Source: JANMCE01 sp963791625
GTDB taxonomy: Bacteria; Actinomycetota; Acidimicrobiia; Acidimicrobiales; Ilumatobacteraceae
Direction: 5' to 3'
DNA length: 64,000 bases
Assembly (NCBI GenBank): GCA_963791625.1
Contig: CAWBTA010000006.1
Location: 124,001 to 188,000 of the forward strand
Below, piece after piece: positions 41,043 to 49,605 of the stretch (its first letter is position 1; each line of letters opens with the position of its first letter). Under the pieces are notes generated by a model that saw nothing but the letters and a program-made list of their open reading frames with translations, searched no databases and had not been told where the DNA came from. The translations under genes and the position numbers were made by a program.

Positions 41043-44000
41043 ATGGCCCCGGCTGATGTGTCGGTTCAGTTGTTCGTGCCCCAAGAGGGTAGCGATGCCA
41101 TCTTTCGTCTCCAGGTCGGCGAGCGGCCAGCGACGCTTTCGGCGGTTGTGCCACTGCTGGAGCGCCTCGGTCTTGAAGTGCTTGATGAGACATCTGAGCG
41201 CACCGTTGGCGACGATGGGTCCATCCGATTTACGCACACGATCGGCGTTCGTCATCCCGAACCAGAGCGGCTCTCGGACGCTTCCGTCCGTACTCTTGCC
41301 GAGGAATGTTTCGTCGAGATGTGGACGGGTCGGCTCGAGGCCGACGGCTTCAACCGGTTGGTGCTCAACGCAGGGCTGACGGCCAAGCAGATCGACGTGT
41401 TGCGGGCCTACACCCGCTACCAGCGGCAGATCGGTACCCCGTTCACGCAGGCCTACGTCGAGGACACGCTCTGCCAGCATCCCAAGACCGCGCGTACCCT
41501 GTGCGCACTCTTTTCGACCCGCTTTGATCCCGAGCACATCGGCGACCGAACGGACACGATGGCGGTGCATGAGGCCAAGGTGCGGCGACGACTTGATGAG
41601 ATCGACAGCATCGACGAGGACCGTATTCTGCGAGGCGTGCTCGACCTGATTCTGGCGACCGATCGCACCAACGCCTATCGGTCCCAGGACGGGCGGTGGG
41701 GCGCGTCGGTGTTGTCGTTCAAGTTCGATCCGGCCAAGGTCTCGGACCTGCCCTTGCCACGACCCCGGCACGAGATCTGGGTGTGTGCGGCACACGTTGA
41801 GGCGGTTCATCTGCGCGGTGGCGACGTGGCCCGTGGCGGCTTGCGCTGGAGCGATCGTCGTGAGGATTTCCGTACCGAAGTGCTCGGCCTGATGAAGGCC
41901 CAGATGGTGAAAAACGCCGTCATCGTTCCCGTCGGAGCGAAGGGCGGATTCTTCGTGAAACGTGGCGCCGGTGTTGACGCCTACCAGTCCTTCATCGGTG
42001 GCATGCTCGACATCACGGACAACCTTGTTGACGGTGTCGTGGTGCCACCCCCGGACGTCGTCCGTCACGATGCCGACGACCTCTATCTCGTGGTCGCAGC
42101 CGACAAGGGTACGGCGCGATTCTCCGACATCGCCAACGGCGTTGCTGCCGACTACGACTTCTGGCTGGGTGACGCGTTCGCCTCTGGCGGCAGTCACGGG
42201 TACGACCACAAGGCCATGGGAATCACGGCCAAGGGAGCGTGGGAAAGTGTGCGACGCCACGGCCGTTCACTCGGCATCGATATTGATGCTGATGAACTCA
42301 CGTGCGTCGGCATCGGCGACATGTCGGGCGACGTGTTCGGCAACGGCCTGCTGCGATCACCACATACCTTGCTCGTCGCCGCCTTCGATCACCGCCATAT
42401 CTTCCTTGACCCGCATCCCGTTGCCGCCGCGAGTTTCGCCGAGCGCCAGCGGCTCTACGACCTGTCGGCGTCGAGCTGGGACAGCTACGACCGCGCCCTC
42501 ATTTCCACCGGTGGCGGCGTGTTTCCTCGGTCGGCCAAGTCGATTCCGCTCAGCGTCGAGATGCGCGAGCGCCTGAATGTCGCCGCGCTGCAGATGACCC
42601 CGACCGACCTGATTTCGGCCATTCTGCGCGCCCCAGTCGACCTCTTGTGGAACGGCGGCATCGGCACCTATGTGAAGGCCGAGAGCGAACACAACAGTGA
42701 AGTCGGTGACAAGAGCAACGACACCATTCGGGTGAACGGCTCTGAGTTGCGCTGCCGCATGGTGGGGGAGGGTGGCAACCTCGGGTTCACCCAGCTTGGT
42801 CGGGTGGAATACGCGCTCAGCGGCGGGTTGATCAACACCGACGCCATCGACAACTCGGCGGGTGTTGATTGTTCCGACCACGAGGTCAACATCAAGATCG
42901 CGCTCGCTGATGCCATCAGTCACGGCCTGCTCGCTCCAGCGCAACGCGACGCATTGCTCGCCTCAATGCAGGACGATGTCGGCGTGGCGGTGCTGGCCGA
43001 CAACCACGATCAAAACATCGCCCTCGTGCTTGAGCGCGCCAACGGGAAGCTGATGGCCGATGTGCACGCCCGCACCATCCGAGCATGGGAGGCAGACGGC
43101 GTTCTCGACCGCCTGATCGAACGGCTCCCCACCGACAAACGGCTGACAGAGCGCGCCATCGACGGGCTCGGTCTGGTCGGCCCCGAGTTTGCGGTCATGC
43201 TGGCCTACGCCAAGACGACTGCGGTCGCTGAGCTGTTGGACAGTCCGTTGCCCGACGAGCCGTATCTCGAGTCTCTTCTTACGCTGTACTTTCCTCCCGC
43301 CATGCGAGTAGCGCTACTACCGGCGATAAAGCGACATCGACTCCGCCGCGAGATCGTCACGACGGTGCTGGTCAACGAGATTGTGAACATACAAGGCATC
43401 TCGTTCTTCCGTCGGATGGAGGAAGAGACCGGAGCCGAGTTCGCCGACATCGCGCGAGCCTGGCTCGTCATCCGGGACATCCTGCGGTTGCCGCGTTGGT
43501 GGGATTCCATCGACCAACTCGGGTCGAACGTCACGGCTTCGTTGCAGACCGATCTGTTCCACGAACTTCGCCGGGTTGCCGAGCGATCCACAATGTGGAT
43601 GCTTCGTCGACATTATCCGCCTCTCGATGTCGCCAAAACAGTCGCCAAGTTTGCTGACGGTGTCGACCTGCTTGCCCGCGACCTCGACATCTGCGCGCCG
43701 GGCTCACTCGGCCGCGAGTTGCATCGTGTACAGGCCGAGTACGTGGCCTCCGGAGTTCCGGACGAGCTGGCTGATCGGGCCGCCATTTGGGGTCGTCTGC
43801 ACTCAGCGTTCGACATTGTTGATCTTGCAACGAAATACAATCGCGCGGTCAACGATGTGGCTCGGGTCTACTGGGGTGTGTTCGATCGCCTTGACGTCGG
43901 CTGGCTGTGGGACCGAGTGGGTCAATTGCCCCGCCAGACACGCTGGACCAACCAGGCTCGCTCCGCTGTTCGTGATGATCTCATGGACGCACTGCGCAGC

Positions 44001-44228
44001 CTGGCGGAAGGCGTCCTCCGCCTCGGCGACGCGCTTGATGCGCCCGAAGTGCTGGTGCTTGGCTGGGTGCAGAACGACGCGAGAGCGGTTGCTCGGGCCA
44101 CCCGACTGCTCGCCGACGTTCGGGCCGATGGCCTGTTCGACCTGGCATCGCTGACCGTCGCCGTGCACCAACTTTGGTTCCTGGCCCCCGGTCTTATCTC
44201 CGCTGGTCCGTTAGACCGACGCCTGTAA
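41043..44228 (+). CDS. NAD-specific glutamate dehydrogenase, short form
   Basis: 1061 aa. Bac_GDH family: GGLRWSDRREDFRTEVLGL, KNAVIVPVGAKGGFFVKRG with the catalytic Lys region, GDMSGDVFGNGLL, WNGGIGTYVKAESE and CRMVGEGGNLGFTQLGR. Large NAD-GDHs are ~1600 aa; this protein begins at what is roughly residue 500 of those and lacks most of the N-terminal ACT-containing part. Only 71 bases separate it from the preceding gene, so the missing part is not upstream. It deaminates glutamate to 2-oxoglutarate. ATG 41043. Confidence 0.88.
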   Translation: MAPADVSVQLFVPQEGSDAIFRLQVGERPATLSAVVPLLERLGLEVLDETSERTVGDDGSIRFTHTIGVRHPEPERLSDASVRTLAEECFVEMWTGRLEADGFNRLVLNAGLTAKQIDVLRAYTRYQRQIGTPFTQAYVEDTLCQHPKTARTLCALFSTRFDPEHIGDRTDTMAVHEAKVRRRLDEIDSIDEDRILRGVLDLILATDRTNAYRSQDGRWGASVLSFKFDPAKVSDLPLPRPRHEIWVCAAHVEAVHLRGGDVARGGLRWSDRREDFRTEVLGLMKAQMVKNAVIVPVGAKGGFFVKRGAGVDAYQSFIGGMLDITDNLVDGVVVPPPDVVRHDADDLYLVVAADKGTARFSDIANGVAADYDFWLGDAFASGGSHGYDHKAMGITAKGAWESVRRHGRSLGIDIDADELTCVGIGDMSGDVFGNGLLRSPHTLLVAAFDHRHIFLDPHPVAAASFAERQRLYDLSASSWDSYDRALISTGGGVFPRSAKSIPLSVEMRERLNVAALQMTPTDLISAILRAPVDLLWNGGIGTYVKAESEHNSEVGDKSNDTIRVNGSELRCRMVGEGGNLGFTQLGRVEYALSGGLINTDAIDNSAGVDCSDHEVNIKIALADAISHGLLAPAQRDALLASMQDDVGVAVLADNHDQNIALVLERANGKLMADVHARTIRAWEADGVLDRLIERLPTDKRLTERAIDGLGLVGPEFAVMLAYAKTTAVAELLDSPLPDEPYLESLLTLYFPPAMRVALLPAIKRHRLRREIVTTVLVNEIVNIQGISFFRRMEEETGAEFADIARAWLVIRDILRLPRWWDSIDQLGSNVTASLQTDLFHELRRVAERSTMWMLRRHYPPLDVAKTVAKFADGVDLLARDLDICAPGSLGRELHRVQAEYVASGVPDELADRAAIWGRLHSAFDIVDLATKYNRAVNDVARVYWGVFDRLDVGWLWDRVGQLPRQTRWTNQARSAVRDDLMDALRSLAEGVLRLGDALDAPEVLVLGWVQNDARAVARATRLLADVRADGLFDLASLTVAVHQLWFLAPGLISAGPLDRRL

Positions 44229-44230
44229 AA

Positions 44231-45010
44231 TCAAACCCTCTGGTGGCTGGTGAGCCGTCCGTAGAGGCGATGGGAACCTCGCTGCGGCCGAAATGGCTTC
44301 CAGCTCTGGTCGTCGTGACGAAGACGATCGGCGACGGCAAGCAGCACCGCCGGGTTGAAGCCGAGCCCGGCGTGGCTGCCGAAGACTTCGATTGATTCCC
44401 GCTGGCCGCCGGTTGACTCTACGCAGGCGCGCCAGTCGACAATGCCATCGCTCTTCGAATAGATGGCCGTGGAAGGAACCTCAAGATCGTTGACCAGTTT
44501 GGTGCGGAGCTCGGCTAACTCTGGAGCGAACCCGGGGGCTACGCGCTTCCAGATTGGATCGAGTGCGGTGCGGTCGCCGGCCTCAAGACGGAACGGTGAA
44601 CCAAGGGTGATGACCTGCCGCACCATTTCGGGGTGTTGCTGGGCCAGCATGCGAGCGTAGATTCCGCCGAGACTCCAGCCGACCAGGCTGACTGGACGGT
44701 GGTGACGCTGGTGCACGTACTGGAAGCGCTCTTCGAGCCCGTCGAGCACCCGCGATGTCGGTCCCAGATTTCTGCCGAGCTGCCAACCATGGGCCCAATA
44801 GCCCTGGCTGCGGAGAAACCAACGCAAGGGCTCGGTGGAACGGTCGGACGTGGTAAACCCCGGCAAGACCAGGACCGGGTGGCGATCACCACGACCAATC
44901 AGCCGCAGGGCAGGGGACGCAGCAAAAAACGCGCCGAGCTCGAAGGCTGCCCGCCCCTCCGACACCGTGCGCCACCAGGGCGGAGCGACAACAGGATTTT
45001 CCACCGACAC
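44231..45010 (-). CDS. Alpha/beta hydrolase (lipase/PGAP1-like)
   Basis: 259 aa. HPVLVLPGFTTSDRSTEPLRWF gives the first strand and oxyanion loop; the nucleophile elbow is LVGWSLGGIYARMLA, followed by the acid in SKSDGIVDWRAC and the His in GSHAGLGFNP. The fold resembles lipases that act on membrane or acylated lipids. No signal peptide seen. Convergent with the NAD-GDH gene and divergent from gltX. Confidence 0.82.
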   Translation of the reverse strand: MSVENPVVAPPWWRTVSEGRAAFELGAFFAASPALRLIGRGDRHPVLVLPGFTTSDRSTEPLRWFLRSQGYWAHGWQLGRNLGPTSRVLDGLEERFQYVHQRHHRPVSLVGWSLGGIYARMLAQQHPEMVRQVITLGSPFRLEAGDRTALDPIWKRVAPGFAPELAELRTKLVNDLEVPSTAIYSKSDGIVDWRACVESTGGQRESIEVFGSHAGLGFNPAVLLAVADRLRHDDQSWKPFRPQRGSHRLYGRLTSHQRV

Positions 45011-45105
45011 AAAGGCCAGCCTATCGCGCGGTCTGTGCCGTTCGTCACTTACCGAGGATGCCTGTCGGAACTCTCGCGCACCCCCTGAGTAACGTGAGCA
45101 GTCTC

Positions 45106-46503
45106 ATGGCAATTGACCGACCGTTTCGAGTTCGCTTCGCCCCGTCGCCCACCGGCTATTTCCACGTTGGTGGCGCCCGAACGGCGCTGTACAACGCCCT
45201 TGTCGCGAAGCAGGCGGGCGGCGTGTTCGTGCTTCGTATCGAAGACACCGACGCCGAACGTAACCGGCAGGAATGGACCGACGGCATCATCTCCGCTCTC
45301 GCCTGGATCGGTATTGCCCCCGGCACCTATGAGGGCCCCCATTTCCAAAGCGAATACGCGGCCGAGCATTCCCTGGCTGCGGCCCGGCTGTTCGACCAGG
45401 GCAACGCCTATTACTGCGACTGCTCCCAAGAAGTGGTGCGGGCGCGAGTGGGCGAGAACAAGGGGTACGACGGCTTCTGTCGCGACCGCGGCCTGGAGGC
45501 CGGCCCGGGGCGGCCACTGCGCTTCAGCGTGCCACGACCCGGCTCAACCACTGTGGTTGACCTTATCCGTGGTGAGCCCGTGTTTGATCACGACATCATC
45601 GAAGACTTCATCTTGCTACGCGGCAACGGCACGGTCATGTTCCTCCTGGCCAACGTGGTTGACGACATCGCCATGGGCATCAGCCACGTCATCCGCGCCG
45701 AGGAGCATCTGCCCAACACTCCCAAGCAGCAGTTGCTCTGGGAAGCCCTCGGCCACGAACCGCCCGTCTGGGCCCACGTGCCCCTGCTCGTCAATGAGAA
45801 GCGACAGAAACTCTCCAAGCGGCGCGATCCCGTTGCCCTTGAGATGTACCGAGACCAGGGCTACCTGCCCGAGGCCATGAAGAACTACCTCATGCTGCTC
45901 GGATGGTCGCCCGCGGGTGATGCCGAGATCGTGCCGTGGAGTGACATCGAGCGAGACTTTTCGTTGAGTGATGTGAACTCCTCGCCCGCGTTCTTCGACG
46001 TGAAGAAGCTGCGCTCGTTCAATGCCGATTACATACGGGCGTTGTCGCATGACGAGTTCGTAGCCGTATGTCAGCCCTGGTTGCATTCCCCTGATGCGCC
46101 ATGGCCAAGCGAGCAGTTCGACCCCGCTGCGTTTGACCGCATGGCCGACCACATCCAGACCCGCGTTGAGGTCTTGGGTGACGTGCCGCCGATGGTCGAT
46201 TTCCTTTTCGCTGACGTAACTCCAGCCGACAGCGATTGGGACAAGGTGATGAAACCCCCGGCGGCCGAGATGCTCGACGGCGTTATCGGCACCTATATGG
46301 CTTGTCCCTGGCAGGCCGACGTACTGAAGGCCGAGCTTGAGGCGGTGGGCGCATCACTCGGTCTGAAGCCGGGCAAGGCGCAGGCACCAGCGCGCCTGGC
46401 GGTGACAGGGCGATCGGTCGGACCGCCGCTCTATGAATCCTTGGAGGTGCTCGGGCGGGAGCGCACCCTTGCCCGGCTACGAGCCGCCCGTGCCCGTCTC
46501 TGA
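45106..46503 (+). CDS. gltX: Glutamyl-tRNA synthetase
   Basis: 465 aa from ATG 45106. Class I synthetase: FAPSPTGYFHVGGARTALYN (HIGH-type motif), RIEDTDAERN, and KLSKRRDP as the KMSKS motif. It charges tRNA-Glu and, in bacteria lacking GlnRS, also tRNA-Gln for GatCAB amidation. Downstream lie tRNA-Gln(CUG) and tRNA-Glu(CUC), its two likely substrates. A 48-base in-frame extension to 45058 is unlikely. Confidence 0.96.
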   Translation: MAIDRPFRVRFAPSPTGYFHVGGARTALYNALVAKQAGGVFVLRIEDTDAERNRQEWTDGIISALAWIGIAPGTYEGPHFQSEYAAEHSLAAARLFDQGNAYYCDCSQEVVRARVGENKGYDGFCRDRGLEAGPGRPLRFSVPRPGSTTVVDLIRGEPVFDHDIIEDFILLRGNGTVMFLLANVVDDIAMGISHVIRAEEHLPNTPKQQLLWEALGHEPPVWAHVPLLVNEKRQKLSKRRDPVALEMYRDQGYLPEAMKNYLMLLGWSPAGDAEIVPWSDIERDFSLSDVNSSPAFFDVKKLRSFNADYIRALSHDEFVAVCQPWLHSPDAPWPSEQFDPAAFDRMADHIQTRVEVLGDVPPMVDFLFADVTPADSDWDKVMKPPAAEMLDGVIGTYMACPWQADVLKAELEAVGASLGLKPGKAQAPARLAVTGRSVGPPLYESLEVLGRERTLARLRAARARL

Positions 46504-47173
46504 GCATCTCCGGCACAAGCGAACGTGGGCGGAGCGCGCCCCGGCACCGGTAACACCGGTCAAGACGAAGCGATGGCGTCGGTCGTTGTTCGTTGTCCTT
46601 GGGCTGTTGCTTGTCGGGCTGCTCGATCTTTTCGTCACTTATCTCCAGGTGCGCCGCCAGGAGGGCCGGGACGAGGCTCGCAAGGCTGACGCCATCATGG
46701 TGCTCGGTGCCGCCCAGTTCAACGGGAAACCATCTCCCGTGCTTGAGGCCCGGCTGTCGCACGCCTTCGATCTCTGGCAGCAAGGGCTGGCGCCCATCAT
46801 CGTCGTGACCGGCGGCAAGCAACCGGGGGACAATTTCACCGAAGCTTCCAGCGGAGCCGACTATCTCATCGCCCGCGGCGTGCCGGACGCCGCCATCCGG
46901 CGCGAGGTGCAAGGCAAGACCTCGTGGGAGTCCATCGCCGCATCGGCCCGCTTCCTGAAGGCAGAAGGCCGCACGAGAGTCCTACTGGTGTCCGACCCCT
47001 ATCACTCGCTGCGGATCAAGGGAATTGCCGCCGAAGTCGGACTCACGCCATACAGCTCGCCAACTCGCACGAGCCCAGAGCTTTACGTGAGGTCTCATGA
47101 GATCAAAGAAACCTTCGGCGTCGCCGTTGGTCGCATCATCGGCTACCGCCGACTGCTGCGCATTACGGGCTGA
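46490..47173 (+). CDS. DUF218/YdcF-like membrane-anchored protein
   Basis: About 227 aa from GTG 46490, overlapping gltX by 14 bases; ATG 46433 is an alternative. An N-terminal basic part, one membrane segment (SLFVVLGLLLVGLLDLFV), then the DUF218 domain: ADAIMVLGAAQFNGKPSP, APIIVVTGGKQPGDNFTEA, GVPDAAIRREVQGKTSWES and VLLVSDPYHSLR. SanA/YdcF relatives affect envelope integrity; the biochemical role is unknown. Co-transcribed with gltX. Confidence 0.82.
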   Translation: MPVSEHLRHKRTWAERAPAPVTPVKTKRWRRSLFVVLGLLLVGLLDLFVTYLQVRRQEGRDEARKADAIMVLGAAQFNGKPSPVLEARLSHAFDLWQQGLAPIIVVTGGKQPGDNFTEASSGADYLIARGVPDAAIRREVQGKTSWESIAASARFLKAEGRTRVLLVSDPYHSLRIKGIAAEVGLTPYSSPTRTSPELYVRSHEIKETFGVAVGRIIGYRRLLRITG

Positions 47174-47227
47174 TCTGCAATTGGGTGTGCAGTGTTGGCG
47201 GTGGGCCCGCTAACCTATGGAAGCCCT

Positions 47228-47299
47228 TCGAGGGTGGTGTAATTGGCAACACAGCAGGTTCTGATCCTGCTTTTAGGGGTTCGAGTCCTCTCCCTCGAA
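47228..47299 (+). tRNA. tRNA-Gln (anticodon CTG)
   Basis: Acceptor TCGAGGG (47228-47234) pairs with CCCTCGA (47292-47298). D-arm GGTGTAATTGGCAACAC, anticodon stem GCAGG/CCTGC with loop TTCTGAT giving CTG, and T-arm loop TTCGAGT. No encoded CCA. It reads CAG codons. Confidence 0.9.
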
Positions 47300-47305
47300 C
47301 AAAGA

Positions 47306-47340
47306 AACGACCGGCCTTCGGGCCGGTCGTTCACGTTTTT
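47306..47340 (+). terminator. Intrinsic terminator after tRNA-Gln
   Basis: Stem AACGACCGGCC/GGCCGGTCGTT with a TTCG loop, followed by CACGTTTTT. Confidence 0.85.
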
Positions 47341-47394
47341 CCCGAATCCCGGTTGGACCGCAGGTGCGGGGCGGCTAATCTCTACTCGCTGCCT

Positions 47395-47467
47395 GGCCCC
47401 ATCGTCTAGCGGCCTAGGACACTACCCTCTCACGGTAGCGGCGCGGGTTCGAATCCCGCTGGGGCTG
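47395..47467 (+). tRNA. tRNA-Glu (anticodon CTC)
   Basis: Acceptor GGCCCCA (47395-47401) with TGGGGCT (47460-47466); D-arm TCTAGCGGCCTAGGA; anticodon stem CTACC/GGTAG with loop CTCTCAC giving CTC; T-loop TTCGAAT. It reads GAG codons. Confidence 0.92.
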
Positions 47468-47516
47468 CAAATTTCGCCGGTTGCCGTTCGTGACAACTAG
47501 GGCCGACGGCGTTCGG

Positions 47517-47705
47517 TTACGGCTGCCCGCGCAAGCTCCAATGCCAGACACATACCCGACCCGTCGGCGGCTCGCTCCACCAAGACGGTGGCGCGAGTCC
47601 AAACTCCACCCCGGCAAGGTCGGTGGTGATGGTCAGAATGCCAAAGGAACCGACCCCTAGGTCGACGACCTCGGTGCCGCTTTCGGCCGTATCGCTCCGA
47701 ATCAT
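47517..47705 (-). CDS. Small hypothetical protein, probably an N-truncated remnant
   Basis: 62 aa from ATG 47705: MIRSDTAESGTEVVDLGVGS continuing with ILTITTDLAGVEFGL and ending VCVWHWSLRGQP. Reading further upstream in frame gives GSWWITVEEESVRRTVS without a start codon before a stop, so the original gene was probably longer. No family recognised. Confidence 0.35.
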   Translation of the reverse strand: MIRSDTAESGTEVVDLGVGSFGILTITTDLAGVEFGLAPPSWWSEPPTGRVCVWHWSLRGQP

Positions 47706-47830
47706 GGAGACCGTCCTGCGAACGGATTCCTCCTCGACCGTGATCCACCAGCTGCCGGCCGCCCAAACTCGATGACGGTGTTGTCAGTCGGTCGTCTCGT
47801 CAGGCGACATGTTGCGATCGAACGCGACGA

Positions 47831-48016
47831 TCAGGCACGGGCCCGGCGTTGTTCGCCGAGCATTAGTGCCGTTGCCTCGACTTCAGCGCGAAACGCTGGG
47901 CTTACGTCGTCCCAACTTCGGATAATTGAGGCGTCCACCGCGTCGGCGCGCTCCTGTGGGGTCATCCGATCCATCTCAGCGGCGGTGATTATCTTCACGG
48001 GCTTCGCCACGAGCAT
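47831..48016 (-). CDS. Small conserved protein, antitoxin-like
   Basis: 61 aa: KIITAAEMDRMTPQERADAV, then SIIRSWDDVSPAFRAEVEA and ALMLGEQRRARA. The short helical, charged sequence is typical of actinobacterial proteins that accompany PIN or RelE toxins, but no toxin gene is adjacent, so it may be an orphan. Assignment is tentative. Confidence 0.5.
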   Translation of the reverse strand: MLVAKPVKIITAAEMDRMTPQERADAVDASIIRSWDDVSPAFRAEVEATALMLGEQRRARA

Positions 48017-48151
48017 CGGTCTACCGTGCGAACGCCTGCGCGTCGATGATGTTCGTCGGGTTGGTCATCCGCCAGTCGGATGCGGGGCGGCTGACTTCTG
48101 GCCCTTGTCGCCGTTCAGACGAGCACGGAAACTCGTCACGACCTCATCCAG

Positions 48152-48847
48152 TCAACCGACCTGGTAACCGATCGGGATGGCGTAGAGCACGATCATGCCC
48201 GGCGGCAGCGCGAGGATCTCGGCGACTGCGGCGGAGTCGACACCGCCGACGGATACAGCCGCGATGCCGCGTGCCGCCGCTTGGAGCAGCAGGTTCTCGG
48301 TCGCGTGGCCGGCCTCGCGCTGCACGAAATCGGCCGCCAGTGGCCCGTACTTGACTCGTGTGCGAGCCGGTACGGCGGCGACAACGATGACCGCAGGCGG
48401 CCGCCCGACCACTTCTTGCCCGAACGCGGCCCGCTGCAGAGCGTCTCGCCATGGGCGTGCCGGGCGCGACGCAACGCGGTGTCCCTCGGGGATGTAGTGG
48501 AGCACGACCTCATCGGTGAGGGCGTAGAGCTCGAGCGGGTAGAGCGCACCCGCCGAGGGAGCCGTTCGTTTGCCGTCGGGTCGTGTGATTCCTTGGGCCG
48601 ACCAGAAGAGCTGGCCGATCTCGCCGAGCGGAAGGGCATCGGGTCGGAACTCGTAACTTGACCGCCGCTGCAGCAGCGCCTTTTCGAGCGAGATCTCGCC
48701 GTCCGTTATCGGCGGAGCGAGAGCGATCGTCTCGGTAAACGAAGCCGCGCCGGTTCGCACGGCAAGGGGGGCCTTGCTCGCGCATGCAGGAGAACCCCAC
48801 AGCATCGCGAGCGCGGCCAGTACAGCCCACGCGTCACGCCGTCGCAT
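48152..48847 (-). CDS. SagB-type nitroreductase with signal sequence
   Basis: 231 aa from ATG 48847; ATG 48871 is possible. The N-terminus RRRDAWAVLAALAMLWGSPACAS contains a signal with a possible lipobox. The nitroreductase core has LLQRRSSYEFRPDALPLGEIGQLFWSAQG, RTAPSAGALYPLELYAL and GHATENLLLQAAARGIAAVSVGG. This is the SagB/ThcOx FMN dehydrogenase layout used for azoline oxidation in thiazole/oxazole peptides, but solitary secreted members also exist. No cyclodehydratase or precursor peptide is adjacent. Overlaps the upstream membrane gene by 14 bases. Confidence 0.82.
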   Translation of the reverse strand: MRRRDAWAVLAALAMLWGSPACASKAPLAVRTGAASFTETIALAPPITDGEISLEKALLQRRSSYEFRPDALPLGEIGQLFWSAQGITRPDGKRTAPSAGALYPLELYALTDEVVLHYIPEGHRVASRPARPWRDALQRAAFGQEVVGRPPAVIVVAAVPARTRVKYGPLAADFVQREAGHATENLLLQAAARGIAAVSVGGVDSAAVAEILALPPGMIVLYAIPIGYQVG

Positions 48848-49487
48848 CGGGCGCCTGCCGTCCGAGCCCATCGGCGAGCAACGTGATGGCCCGGCCGGCC
48901 GCTACGAGGGCGAGGACGGGAGCGAGCACGACCAGCCCGATGAGAGCGACGAGGGGTCGTCCTACGAAGATGAAGATCGTTGAGCGACCGTTTGCGAGTA
49001 GCGCCCCCAACGCTCCAAGCCCGGCGATCGTCAGCGCGGTCCCCGCAGCGGTGACGATCGCGCCGAGTCGCCGCAGGTGGGAAGGCTCCTCGCTCGTTCC
49101 AACCCGTGCCTCAGTTCTGCCTCGCTGCCGATAAATGGCGGCAAACAGCGCGACGACTCCGGCGGCCGCGAGCGCGCCGGCGATGGCCGTGCGGGTATTC
49201 ACCGCGCTCGGGCAGCGAAGCGTGCGCAGTAGCGGAGGGCTAGGAGCGTCGACAGTGTCCTGGGCATACCAGCGCTCCCAGCCGGTGCGATCGATTATGA
49301 TATCGAGCGACGACCCGCACGATCGCCCCGCCGAACCAGGCCCGCCCACTCGGATCTGGAGCAGCGTGACCGTCGCAGCTGCCACCAGCGCGACCGCGCC
49401 CGCCAGCCGAAGGGCGAACCGCAGGCGCCACGACGGCATTGCGGAGCCGACGGGAAGCATTTGGTCGCGCACCGAAATTCGCCTCAT
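48834..49487 (-). CDS. Membrane protein of unknown function
   Basis: 217 aa, four hydrophobic segments: about residues 25-45, 100-120, 140-165 and 175-200. A ~50-residue extracytoplasmic stretch after the first contains CGSSLDIIIDRTGWERWYAQ and RCPSAVN, so a disulfide is possible. No family recognised. Its end overlaps the SagB-type gene, so the two are probably translated together. Confidence 0.65.
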   Translation of the reverse strand: MRRISVRDQMLPVGSAMPSWRLRFALRLAGAVALVAAATVTLLQIRVGGPGSAGRSCGSSLDIIIDRTGWERWYAQDTVDAPSPPLLRTLRCPSAVNTRTAIAGALAAAGVVALFAAIYRQRGRTEARVGTSEEPSHLRRLGAIVTAAGTALTIAGLGALGALLANGRSTIFIFVGRPLVALIGLVVLAPVLALVAAGRAITLLADGLGRQAPDATA

Positions 49488-49605
49488 AGACGCACAGTCG
49501 CGCCGGTGCCACCCGATGTTCAGGGCCGAACGTCCCGACCGAACGGTCGCTTAGCCCGGCATCGGCCCGTCGACGAGAACCGGCGGAGGCCTGCCTCGCT
49601 GATTG

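Noticed and set aside
47174..47520. tRNA pair as an integration site
   Set aside because: No integrase gene and no repeated tRNA 3' end were found downstream within the window.
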